Assembly (NCBI GenBank): GCA_036936605.1
Contig: JAUPFV010000003.1
Span: forward strand, 107,951,278-108,015,277
DNA: 64,000 nucleotides
From: Limnanthes douglasii subsp. nivea
Lineage: Eukaryota; Streptophyta; Magnoliopsida; Brassicales; Limnanthaceae
Direction: 5' to 3'
Numbering within the stretch: position 1 is the first letter of the stretch; each line of letters begins with the position of its first letter. Under the pieces are notes generated by a model, which saw only the letters and a program-made list of their open reading frames with translations, was not told where the DNA came from and searched no databases. This document shows positions 38,223 to 48,867 of the stretch, piece after piece. Both the position numbers and the translations under genes were made by a program.

Positions 38223-38722
38223 TATTGAATAAATTAAACTTATCATGTTAAAGTGAAAATACATCAAATAAATTGTAGCAATGCCGAAGAAATATCACGG
38301 GAGATTTCGGTCAGGCCACGGCAAAGTTGGATAGCGGTAGGATTTCGTCCCCACTTCAAATTACAATAAAAGCCTTTACATTATTCCAGTGACAAGTTTT
38401 CTCCGTTCGTTTGTATGACCATTAGTTGATAGACTGGACCGGAGGATGGTGATGGTAGCTACACTGCAAATGCAATACCATCACATTTATAACACATGAT
38501 TCAAAAGTACGAATCAATCACTGTACAACATTAAATGACCGTAATGTCCCAACCAACATTCACTAAGAAAAAACCAAAAGGTTAAGAAAATTTGATTCTA
38601 GATGCTAAAAAGAAAAAGAATGGTCTTAAATTAAAGTGTATTATTATTATTATTCTTCTCTAGAGACAAAGAAATGGTAATAATCTCTACCGAATCAAAG
38701 TGCTGAATTCATACTAAAAAGA
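38086..38722. other. Intergenic upstream of the 57-aa ORF
   Basis: A TA tract lies at about 38191-38216. The segment 38280-38480 is GC-richer than its surroundings, without a gene that I can identify. A TTATTATTATTATTC run at 38640-38655 precedes the small ORF. Confidence 0.45.
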
Positions 38723-38896
38723 ATGATGCTTGGTCCTGGAATAGTATTGTTGGCATTCGTGGGAATTTGGGCATTGTCACTCCGGCCGTCGATGTTGAGA
38801 TTCGCCGGCGAGATGATGGAAGCTATGGGTTACGCCGCTCTACAAATATTTCGAGGGAGACCTGTATCTTCTTCCGCCACTTATTTTCCATTTTGA
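38723..38896 (+). CDS. Small hydrophobic protein, 57 aa, unknown
   Basis: The ATG-to-TGA frame encodes an N-terminal hydrophobic helix (GPGIVLLALVGIW-like; read LGPGIVLLAFVGIWALSL, about residues 3-20). A basic, Met-rich second half follows (PSMLRFAGEMMEAMGY, then IFRGRP). The base composition is markedly GC-richer than the flanking AT-rich DNA, and codon usage looks coding. One membrane span with a short soluble tail is expected. I do not recognise the family. A second ATG codon immediately follows the first, so the start could be either. It could be a complete small gene or the last exon of something larger, since no upstream exon was found. Confidence 0.5.
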   Translation: MMLGPGIVLLAFVGIWALSLRPSMLRFAGEMMEAMGYAALQIFRGRPVSSSATYFPF

Positions 38897-39719
38897 TCTT
38901 ATCAATAAGAATAAGAACATCGAGAAGATGAAGAAATTATTATATGAAGTTGTTGACTATAACTCGGGTAGGATCATGCTTTTTAGTTTATTATCTTTCT
39001 TTGTCTTTTCTTTTTTCTGATTTATCAAACAACGGATGAAAAAAGCTTAGTTATATATAATCTTAAAGTTAGAAGTTACTCCTATTGTAATTTATAAGTC
39101 TATATCTACATAATAAATATGTTTTGGTCCAGTAATTTTATATAATCCAGATCTATTATGGGTGGATTATTTTTGTATAGATTATGTAAATTTTTAAGTT
39201 ACTAACCAGCTAAGAGAAAAATCTATAATCTAATTCTTTCTTAATTTTTAGAGGTGTATTGATTTTGAATTATGTTTGGCTTGTAATTTCATGTATGTTT
39301 AGTTTTGCTGCTTTTTATTTGTCATTTTATTGATCAATTTTTTTTAACCGGTTATGATTGGCCAATGGTTATATCAACTATTTTCATTTTAGGTTACCAT
39401 TCTTTTATTACAATATAAAACCATGACACATTACATATATGCTTTTCTCAAATGACTACCCACTACATAAAATTTTGGTTATTAAAGTTTGTTGTAATTT
39501 GGATATTTTGATCGACTGAAAAAGGAGTTATGAATAAAAAATGTTCAAACATGCAACAAAATAAAAAATGTAAAAAATATATAAGAGTTTAGTATGGTTT
39601 GACAATTGTTTAGGGCTATGAATGCCGTTAGAAAAATGTTTCATTAGGATAACAAAAAATTATAAATTTGTGGATGTCTTTTTTGTGTAGTCTTAATAGT
39701 TTGTTTATAGGAAATTGTT

Positions 39720-39890
39720 AGGGTGCGACCAAAGTTTCACATCCCGCATTGGTTAAAGATGAGAGTGATCAATGATATATAGGTAAGAACATATCTAAAT
39801 TCGCATCATGATGCTTTTTGGAAGTGGACCAAAAATTAAATTTGTGCGCGTTTTCAAGCCCAAAACGGACAATATCATACTAGTGACACA
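39720..39890. mobile_element. Probable solo-LTR-like insertion in element B's left LTR
   Basis: The left LTR of B is interrupted by about 165 bp beginning TGTTAGGGTGCGACC. It carries TCACATCCCGCATTGGTTAA and GAGTGATCAATGATATATA, and ends near CGGACAATATCATACTA. The right LTR lacks it. The wording resembles LTR starts of other plant retrotransposons (cf. TCCCACATCGGTT), so a solo LTR or small TRIM is suspected. Boundaries are approximate. Confidence 0.5.
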
Positions 39891-40061
39891 ATTACCACTA
39901 CATTGTCAATGAAACAAGATGTGTTTGTTGATTACACTAAATGCAAGTTAAATAGCTCCTCTGGTAGTCGGACTATCATTCCATTCCGACTTTCGGTTAT
40001 GAATTCATAGGACACTTCTCTGTTCTCATGTATACCTACACGAGATCTCGAACTTGAAACG

Positions 40062-41000
40062 AAAAATATTAGGACGTGTGCATAACATAGATACATAATA
40101 CTACCAAATGCACTTGAGTATGGAACTTTCATAATTTGTTCCAACTCAGCATCTTCCTTGACCGATCCTGCTAAACACAACTTAAATGAGTAGCAAAGCG
40201 GATGTTAACTACCTTAAGATCAAACATGTTGAATCGTTGTAGCACTTTCATAATATAGCTTTGTTGAGAAAAATATAATGATCCTACACTTGTATTCTTG
40301 ATAATCTTCATACCAAGAATCTTATTTACTCTACCCCAATCCTTTATCTCAAACTTGACACTAAGCTCTTTTTTTATCTGCACAATGTGTGATATACTAC
40401 AAGTAGGAACAAGAATATCATCCACATACAACAACAAGCAAACATAAGAATCACCTGACATCTTTTTGATGATGCACAACTGCAATATGGACTTCTCGTG
40501 AACCCTTTTGACACTATGCATGTATCAAAATGTTTGTACAATTGCCTATGTGACTTTTTCAAACCATATAATAACTTTTCCAACATACAAACCTTGTCCT
40601 CCATATTAGGTTCAATAAATCCCTATGGTTGTATTATATAGATTCACACCCTCTAATTCACCATGTAGAAATGCAGTCTTCATATCCAATTTCTCAAGTT
40701 CTAAATCTTACAAAACTACCATGACTAATAAAACTCGGACTGAACTATGTTTTACCACTGGAGAAAACACTTCATTGAAGTCTATTTCATCCTTTTGAGT
40801 AAATCCCTAAGCAATCAGTCTTGCCTTGAATTGAGGTGCCTTAACCCTAAGATTATCTTCATTTTGTTGAATACTCATTTGTTGCCTACTACCTTCTCTC
40901 CCTTAGGCAAGTCAACAAGCTTAAATGTCTGGTTCTTATGAAGAGATTCAATCTCTTGCTCCATAGCACAAATTCATTCTGCTTTTGAACTTGCTATAGC
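40062..41000 (-). pseudogene. copia B reverse transcriptase (truncated)
   Basis: The minus-strand frame 40171-40521 has the catalytic loop intact (LLLYVDDILVP) and continues to ILGMKIIKNTSVGSLYFSQQ. It begins further upstream with the palm and ends at VPYSSAFGSIMY near 40085, where the sequence breaks off before RNase H. In-frame stops fall at 40708-40710 (TAA) and 40623-40625 (TAG), both at the same codons as in element A. There are further frameshifts. Confidence 0.82.
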
Positions 41001-41419
41001 TTCCCTATACCTACTAGGTTCCTATATTTCAACTTCTTCCGTAACTGACAGAGCATATGCAACTAGTTTTCTATACATTTTTTATGGTCAAATCTCTCTC
41101 TTTTCTCTACCCAATGTTATGAGGTTGTTGTTCTGTTCGGGTGCATCATCGTCACTATCATATAATGCTGACGTTTCACCTCCTGATTATGGATCCACTT
41201 TAGAACCATTCGAATTATTAGACATACTAAGAACTGATTATAGTTCAAGCTCCACCTGTTTACTCACAACTGATCATGATTCGACCAGTTCTCATACTTT
41301 CTTTTGACTTTCTAGCGAAGCGAACTCTTTAAAAGTCACATCTTTACTGATGAGAAAACCTAGAGACTTTGGAGAGGTACACCATAACCTATATTCATTC
41401 ACTTTAGTACCATATCCTA

Positions 41420-42245
41420 ATATTTTCACTTATTTGCCCTCGGCTCAAGTTTACCATCTCTTACATGAGCGTATGCAGGACAACCGAACACATCAAATTG
41501 TTTGTAATCAGCCAACGGTCCACACCAAATCTCAAAAAAAGTTTTACAATAAATAACCGTTGACAGAGAACGATTTATCAAGTAACACGTTGTATTGATA
41601 GTTTCAACCTAAAAGTATTTTCCCACACCCAATTGCGAGAGCATGTTTCGTGCTTTGGCACAATGCATTATGTTTATTATTTCTGTAAACCCCATTATGT
41701 AGTGGTGTTCTAGAACAACTCCGATGACTCATTATTCCTTTAGCTTTGCAGAACTCATGTAACTCACAAATGTAAAATTCTAACCCATTATTTGTTCTAA
41801 GATGCTTGATCTTCTTTATGTCTGCTTCTCAATCATCGTCTTCTATTTGACACAAGTTGAATATGCATCATATTTATTTTTTATAAAATAAACCCACACC
41901 ATCCTTGAATAATCATCGATCAAACTCATGTAGTATATGACTTCACTCTTTGATGGAATTCTGTTTGGAGCCCAAAGATCTAAGTGAATATAGTTCACTA
42001 TCCCTTTAGTCTTTCTTACATCCGGCTTGCTGAATTTGACTATAGTTTGTTTATTAAACACATAGTTTTCACAAAATCCCAATAATTTTGCTTTGTACTC
42101 TTTTAACAAATATTCTTTCCTAAAATAGCTAATCTTCTTTGACTCATGTGACGAGACGTCAATGCCGTAACTGATTCTGATCCTACCGGCTTTGGCTATT
42201 ACTCATTGATGATGTTACCGCAATATCACCCATAACAACACTCCA
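41420..42245 (-). pseudogene. copia B integrase (broken)
   Basis: The minus-strand frame 41843-42109 holds the end of the zinc domain and the first core motif (IVNYIHLDLWAPN, then YYMSLIDDYSRMVWVYFIKN). Further pieces continue to 41420. Near 41640-41690 it retains the roughly 14-residue segment (ends MLSQLGVGK when the frame is followed) that element A has lost. The linker stop TAA at 41187-41189 matches the one in A at 12706-12708. Confidence 0.78.
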
Positions 42246-43430
42246 CTAGAAAATGTATATCTCTTTCTCTAAACTGCCTTTCATACACACCATTAAGCCC
42301 TTTTTTCATTTTGATTACATTATCGTCTATACGATACTTATAACCCCAAGAATCTAATATCCTAATAGATATTAGGTTTCTCTTTAACCAAAGAACATGC
42401 CAGAACATCACGATTCTAACAACCTCATCAAACATTATGATTCTCACGTTACTGATACCACCAACAAACAACAAAGGATTGTTCCCAAAATAAACAGTTC
42501 TCTACATTGGCTTATAAGTATCGAACCAAATCTTGAACTGACAAATATGATACATATCGTCAATATTGAGTACCTAAGAGTTTTTCCCACACTCCGAACT
42601 CACAAACAACACATCTCTTCTACCACTATTTTCATTGTCGTCGAAATTGCTCACACATTTTGCTAAGTTTGTAGCATTTTCCTTTTAATTTCTCTTATTA
42701 CCTTTTAATTTCAGACAACCTCTCATGTAGTGACCCTGCTCATTGTATTTATAATAGTTTGAGTTCTTGGCTCTTGATTTAGACCTTAATTTCTTTTTCT
42801 TTGAAGAACTCACCTTGTTTCTAAATCTTCCCTTGGTCAGAAGACTTCTTCGTTCGCCTGATTGTCTCGCTTTAACTGTCTCAAATCCTTTGATTTCAAC
42901 GCTCTTTTGACTTCTGATAGTGATAACTTATCCTTACCATACATTATCGTATCCATAAAGTTTTCATATGAACTGGTAACATTCTCAAGACAAAAAGATA
43001 TTGATTCTCATCCTTAATGATGATATCAATGTTCTCCAATTCCATAATAATTGATTTAATATAATCTAAGTGTTCAATTATTGACATACCTTTTTTCAAT
43101 TTGAAATTGTACAAGTGTTTCTTCAAGTATAACCGGCTCACAATTAATTCTCCGAGTAAAGTTCTCCCAACTTCTTCCATGTGCATGCATCAGTCTTCCC
43201 ACCATTGATCTCGCAAAGAATATTACCGTTTACACTAATTAGAATCCAACATAAAGCCCTTTCTTGAAGATCTTGCTTATCCTTTTCTTTCATCTATTCT
43301 GGTAACTTATTCTCTATATCCATCCACAATCCTTGCAGTACCAATGGATATTTCAACTTAATCTTCCATAACGCAAAGCTGGATCCCCTATCAAATGTTT
43401 TGATTTTATATTTTGGTTATGTAGACGCCA
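42246..43430 (-). pseudogene. copia B gag and protease (broken)
   Basis: Gag is recognisable at 42944-43186 (RLYLKKHLYNFKLKKGMSII, then IKSIIMELENIDI). A decayed knuckle is at about 42720-42750 and a protease-like segment at 42480-42590. The boundary with the integrase has the same TAG (42246-42248) as element A. Several frameshifts are present. Confidence 0.78.
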
Positions 43431-43487
43431 TTTTAAACCCTAATTGCAAAACCTAACTTCATAACCTAATGGCTCTTATACATTTTT

Positions 43488-43839
43488 TTACGAACGATTA
43501 TGCATTGTATTACAAATGGCTCAAACATAGAACAAAATAAAAAAATATAAAAAAGAACATGGGATTTTTAATGTGGTTCGACAAATATCTACGTCCACAA
43601 GTGCCACTAGAGAAAAAGTGTTTGACTATGATAAAAAGGATTACAAATTTTAAAAAGTTTTTTTGTGTAGTCTTAATAGTCTATTTATGGCTAATAAATA
43701 TAACTTACCAAATAATTACCTTAATATGTTCATATACGCTATATTATGACATAATTAACACTGCATTTTCAATGACACAAGACTGTACCAGCGGACACGG
43801 TACACTATCAAGATATTATTCGACTCATTATACCAAAAA
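43488..43839 (-). repeat. 5' LTR of copia element B
   Basis: About 350 bp matching the LTRs of element A along their length (GTGGTTCGACAAATATCTAC against GTGGTTCGACAATTGTCTAC; CGACTCATTATACCA against CGACTCATTCACAACA). No clear target duplication. Confidence 0.75.
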
Positions 43840-44994
43840 CATTAGTTTTTCTTGTGTCCGGATAAATTTTGGTTTCTAAGATAAGAGGGTTAAATTTGGA
43901 CAAAAATATTTTGACGAAGATAATGTTCTCTTTCATATACTAACTTTGATGTATATTAAATATTACATGATTTGTTTTAATAATCAACATGTTTTGTATC
44001 TGCACACAAAATTCAGATTTTACAGATAAACATATATCTTTGTTTTTATGTTTCACATTTGTCTTTTTTTGTGTTTTTTTGTAATATTTCAACCATTTAT
44101 ATTTTTAAAATGGTATGTTAAGTTATTTTTTCATAACATTTTGATATTTCCAACTAAATGAATAAAATAAACTCGTACAAATAATAATTAGACGTTCAGT
44201 TTTTGCGTTCATTTTTGTAATATTTTGATTTTTTATGTAAATAAATAAGAAAAATTACTATTATTTAAACATAAAAGAACAGAATGTTACAAAAAGAACA
44301 TTAAAAAATTAAAAAAAAGTTATCTCCTATATGCTTTATCAAATTTCTTCTATTTAATTTTTTTATAAAAATTAAACACATACTTTTACTATTTTACTTT
44401 TCATTTAACTTCAAATTCATGATTATTTTTGTCTTATCTTCACCCTTATTTCTTACAAGCGTCTAATTTCTTGATATTCAACACAAAATATATTCATAAA
44501 CCTCTAAAATTAAAACCTAAAAAACTAAAACAAAAGGACTTAAATCAAACAATTTTAAGTTATTGGAAGGAAAAAACAATGAATCAGCACTGGAAAATGT
44601 ATCTCTAACCACTAATAAGATTTATTAGTCTTGAGTTTAAGTCTTAGATTCATTAAAACATTAGACCCCGATTTCCAAACATCTTCTAAAAAATTCGCAA
44701 AATTGTAGGTTATATTCTGAATCAGACCTTCAAGATTAGGTGTTTAAAAAAACATGGCTAGTCTCGATTGTGTTACTTTACTTTTAAAAAACACCTAATA
44801 TTGAGCGAATTCTCAAAGTTAGTTATTCTTTTAAACATCAAATTCTGAAGTGTAGTTTGAAAATTAACTTACAAATTTTAAAAAAAGAGTTAAAGATTTT
44901 GGGAGATTGAATTTTTGAAGTTTAATAAATATAGGTTAGTGAGTAAGAGTGAAAATAATAATAAAAAAAATGAGTTTATGAGAGAGACAGAAGC
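43840..44994. other. Intergenic, nothing recognised
   Basis: Strongly AT-rich. No reading frame, repeat boundary or RNA gene identified. Confidence 0.5.
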
Positions 44995-45009
44995 CTTAAA
45001 ACCTTATAT

Positions 45010-45226
45010 ATAAATATATTTTTTCAGAAGGAACCCACAACCGTTACTCAAGGAGTGCGCACAGGGTAAACCATTAATCTGATGCAATAGCCTACAAGCC
45101 ATCGCAAGAAGATAAACCACACAAGGTGACAGGCTCAAACCAAGAAAGTGTTTACAGAGGGACTCGAGCTTATGACCTTTGGTTACAAGCATGTCTTACT
45201 CCACCAACTCGGCTACCTTTTTGGGG
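45010..45226 (-). mobile_element. tRNA-derived SINE
   Basis: On the minus strand the element starts near CCCCAAAAAGGTAGCCGAGTTGG. TAGCCGAGTTGG fits the RNA polymerase III box A, and GCTCGAGTCCC about 40 nt later fits box B. The body runs to GGGTTCCTTCTG followed by an A/T-rich tail. A 15-bp direct repeat CTTAAAACCTTATAT flanks it exactly (44995-45009 and 45227-45241), as expected for target-primed insertion. The length of about 215 bp suits plant SINEs. Confidence 0.85.
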
Positions 45227-45241
45227 CTTAAAACCTTATAT

Positions 45242-46085
45242 TATATAAGAATATAATTGATTTTCTTAATAAAAAAAGGGATAAGCTAGAAATTAACACA
45301 TTTTGTTGGATCTTACACAGCTGAATCTCGAACACTCTTGTTAGATCTCTTACAAAATTTTAGACCATTTAACCTTTTTCAGAAAAAAAAGGGTATAAAT
45401 AGGGATTGTTAGATCTCTCACAAACGTTTTCCCTTTTTTCTCTCATAACCTATCAAACAACCAAAAATAAAAAAATTTAGTTTTTTGAATTCGACCTTAT
45501 AACAACATCAAGATATGTCACACAAGCTTAGCATTGTAGTTTTTATTTTATTTTATTATATACTTTGATAGATATTTAGGTTTGAATATCTGTTTTTGAA
45601 AAATTTAATTTTTGTATGGTTTGAGTTTTTGTGTTGTTGATTTGATAGACTAGTATTGTTTGTGAGTTGTAGATCTGTATTTTATGTTTAATTTGGAGTT
45701 GAATGGTTGGTGACCGAACGTTTTAGGGTTTTGATTTGGGGCTTCTGGGTTCGTGTTTATCGTAAGACATGTGCAACCAAACCTGATTTGTTTCGCACAT
45801 GCCGAGCGATGAGGATGGGGTTTGTCGCAAACATTCATGCGCATACCAACTCAATATTTTATGTTTCATGCCAAATGTTTAAAATAATTCGGACCGTTTA
45901 TGCAAATTAAATGATGTTAGTTTTTTGTTTCATTACATGATTTTTTGATTGGGTTGATGGTTTATTCTACGCTTACATAATTTCTGTGTAGTTTAAAATT
46001 TATTATTTTATACTTATTCGACAATATGTGTTTCGTACTGCTTTATTAATTACTAATCTGATGATTTTTTTTTGTTTTTACAGAA
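45242..46085. other. Intergenic; possible leader of the following ORF
   Basis: No gene recognised. A CT-rich stretch (45420-45450) and a good acceptor (TTTTTACAG, ending 46083) directly before the ATG at 46086 hint at a 5' UTR with an intron. Confidence 0.4.
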
Positions 46086-46253
46086 ATGGTGCGAACAAAA
46101 ACGACTACTACTAAAGAGCGTGGTCGGGGTTTGACCCTAGATGCACTAGTGGCAAGAGAGATGGTTACCATTGAGGAGTCTCCAAAACCGTGTACTAAAC
46201 GACATTTGCGTAATAGTAGTACAACTGATGATACTAGTCATCATGTTGGGTAG
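46086..46253 (+). pseudogene. Possible N-terminus of a plant-mobile-domain (MAIN-like) gene
   Basis: A 55-codon frame (MVRTKTTTTKERGRGLTLDA...) follows a splice acceptor by two bases. A basic, Thr/Arg-rich, low-complexity start is common in plant-mobile-domain proteins. The next recognisable part of such a gene lies at 48868, on the same strand, beyond the oppositely oriented TIR gene. A link between the two is conjecture. Nothing is recognised in 46260-47110. Confidence 0.3.
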
Positions 46254-47114
46254 GTCGTGGGCGGCAGCAGTGATGTTGGATTGTCTATACAGGGACAATG
46301 TGAAGATGAATTTTAGCTCTCTCCATTACGCCCTCTGTGAGCCGTATAAAGTTTTTCACGACGATATAACTTTGTTTACAATTTTAGTATTTAAAACCAT
46401 ATTGTTTTAATTTAGTTTAAGATTAATTTCAATCTACAACTTTGTTGTTTACTGTTTTTGTATTTATTATATGTTGTAGGAGAGAGTCGACTTACATTGC
46501 TTTTCTATGTATGATAGTTTCCGAAAATAGGACTTGAATTGTAATTAGAATATGGTTCGGACTAAGATTATGGATACTATTATGGATACTATTATCAACC
46601 CCGCTTATAAAAAACACCGATGAAACATGAAAAAAAAAAACGATAAATTTGTTTTTTTCCAAACTAAAATTCAGTAATTTGGAAACGTAAAAACCAAAAT
46701 ATTAAAAAGAATAAACTAAAAAAATATATGCAGAAAAGATTAAATATTTAAAACAAGTAATGTTTTTTACCCCACTTTAAATCCCTTGTTAGAAAATATG
46801 AAGTCGTTTTGGTTGCATGAACACATTTTTCTGCAACGATGACTATAACCCGTCAAAGACGGAAACTTGAACTAAACAATTAAACAAAAACAAAAGTAAA
46901 AGTGGATGCCCCATTGAAATAAAAGTGCACACCGCACACTCAGCTCTACATGATTTAAATTAACACAATAAAGAATAATGTTGGCATAAATCGGGAATAG
47001 CATTTCCGATAAAGGTCAAGATATACAAAAATTTGAAATATTTTTAAAAAACTATCGGACTAGTTTTATCCATAACTAAATGGGCGCCGTTTTGAGAAAT
47101 TCATCAATGGAGTA

Positions 47115-47795
47115 TTAAAGGCCACTATGTGCTTCCTTCCTTCCATCTCCGTCTGTATCAAGCTCGTTGACAATACTCTCCGATGCTTGTGTAATCACCT
47201 TTGACCAATCCCTATGTATTCACAAGACTAAATAGTTAGTCCGATACATTTTTATGGTATAACATTTATATGTAAATTTAGAACTCAAAAAAACATTATA
47301 AATCATAACTCACCCTTTCATAGAGTCGAATGTAATCCCAACAATGTGCTTAGCTTCCTCGATCGCCCGTGCAAACCTTTCCAAATCTTCTTTCGAACAT
47401 ATTTCATTACTCGCAACACATAACTGCGAAGGCTTAATGTCACAAAAAATCGGTATAACCTTTTTCTTCAGCTCCATGATACGAGCCAATTCGTGTAAAC
47501 AATAATAAGAATCGCAATAGTTTGGAGAAAACACGGTAACAGCGACTCTACAATCTTTGATAGCATAATTTATATTATCTAACAGCTTGTCTCCGGGTTT
47601 CATGTTTTTATTGTCTAGAAATGGATGGAGGTTTAATCGGGAAAGATGGTCGTAAAGTAAAGTGACGATTGTTCTTTTTGTGTCTATGCCTCTATGGTTT
47701 ATAAAAACGTCGCACGATGGTTTTTGAATCGGGGATTTGTTTTTGTAGGCTAGAAATGTGCGACCGATCTGGTTGGCTGGTGGTGACCTATACAT
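47115..47795 (-). CDS. TIR-only protein, 192 aa, two exons
   Basis: Exon 1 is 47795-47314 and exon 2 is 47211-47115, with a GT-AG intron of 102 bp; the 579-nt frame is open. A complete TIR domain spans residues about 28-185. It has betaA (CDVFINHRGIDTKRTIV), a BB-loop, FLDNKNMKPGDKL, and VAVTVFSPNYCDSYYCLHEL. The Glu of CLHEL is at the position of the catalytic NADase glutamate. The domain ends in TFDSMKG-DWSKVITQASE across the intron. There is no NB-ARC or LRR. The wording matches the conserved TIR-only class (BdTIR-like) that makes cyclic ADP-ribose isomers and acts in immune signalling. That activity is inferred. An N-terminal extension of about 27 residues has no recognised targeting signal. 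Confidence 0.9.
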
Positions 47796-47857
47796 GCTTT
47801 TGCTTTTGCTACTAAATTTAGCTGGTTTGATTTGGTTTAAGATTGTGATGTGTTGCC

Positions 47858-47864
47858 TTATATA
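47858..47864 (-). promoter_or_regulatory. TATA box of the TIR-only gene
   Basis: TATATAA on the minus strand lies 63-69 bp before the start codon, predicting a leader of about 35 nt. Confidence 0.65.
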
Positions 47865-47869
47865 GAAGT

Positions 47870-48867
47870 TTTGATGATATGGACTTAAATTGGATAAATT
47901 TCGCCCCCAATCCTTTAGTTTCTATCATTTTGCTTGTTGTCTTTATACTTTTAAAGTTTGTAAAGTCGTTACTTAATTAACTTATATTAATTTTTTAAAG
48001 AAAAAAAACTTTACTATCCATTAAAGTATTACAACTAAAGTACGACGTACATCTAATTTCATCGACGATGTTATCTCCGTAAGTTTAAGACAGATTTTCC
48101 AAACTAATCACTCAAGAATCTATCGATTTCATGAGAAAAGAAAGATCGAAAGATTAAACAGTTGTTGATCTCGCTAAGGCGTTTTGAGTCAAATAAAAAA
48201 TTAGGTTTCGTTTATACAAAATAGCTAAAATCGAGTTTTGTTTTAATATTGTGAATCAGATCTGGTGGTCCTAAACCATTATTATTTGTAAGACCATTTT
48301 TTAGACTCAAGACTAATTTTTTAAATATAAATCTGTTAGTTCAAAAAAACTTTTTATATTCAAATAAAATAACTTTTTCGTCTTTCTATCCTATTAAAAG
48401 AGTAAAAGTGGTAAAAAAACTTTGGATAGAACGAGTAAAAATAGTAAAAAAAACTTAATTGCGATGTACAAAATAAACTCTACACAACACTAGTAAGTTT
48501 GTTTATATTATATGTTATTAATCTTTTATTTTGCTCATATTTTTAAAAGAGACTTATTTTTCGTATTCAAATTAGATTAGACTATAAATGCAATTAATTA
48601 CATATTGGAGATTTTTAAGATTTATAGTCGAATTGAAATTTTTTGTGAGGATTAATAAGATTAGTCACAAATTTGAATCTGTGTTTCGTTAGAAAAAAAC
48701 GAGTTTCAATGAAACAATTACTACATAAAATCATAATATGTCATATTTACTGTTGAGATTGATCCATCTTTTTCGATTGTTTGGACATTTTTTTTGTTTA
48801 AATTATACTTTTATATTGTTGTATGTGTTATTAATATTTTAAATTATTTGATATATTTTTAGATTAT
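47870..48867. other. Intergenic, nothing recognised
   Basis: AT-rich, no reading frame over 60 codons. TTTTTAG at about 48862 could be the acceptor of the following relic. Confidence 0.5.

Larger units (their letters stand above)
39523..43839 (-). mobile_element. Ty1/copia element B, degenerate relative of A
   Basis: The right LTR (about 43488-43839) and left LTR (about 39523-39905, interrupted) share LTR words with element A, such as TGGTTCGACAA and the 3' end CGACTCATT. The interior, on the minus strand, follows element A from gag to mid reverse transcriptase. RNase H and the end of RT are deleted: similarity stops near 40062, and 39910-40060 is unrelated. The primer site is decayed (GGCTCTTATACA, about 43469). 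Many indels and stops make it older or more worn than A. Confidence 0.85.

Noticed and set aside
45004..45192. 62-codon minus-strand frame
   Set aside because: It is the body of the SINE, which is transcribed by RNA polymerase III and does not code for protein.
45210..45226. Possible tRNA gene at the TAGCCGAGTTGG motif
   Set aside because: Box A and box B are present but no cloverleaf or acceptor stem can be folded. The 15-bp target duplication identifies a SINE.
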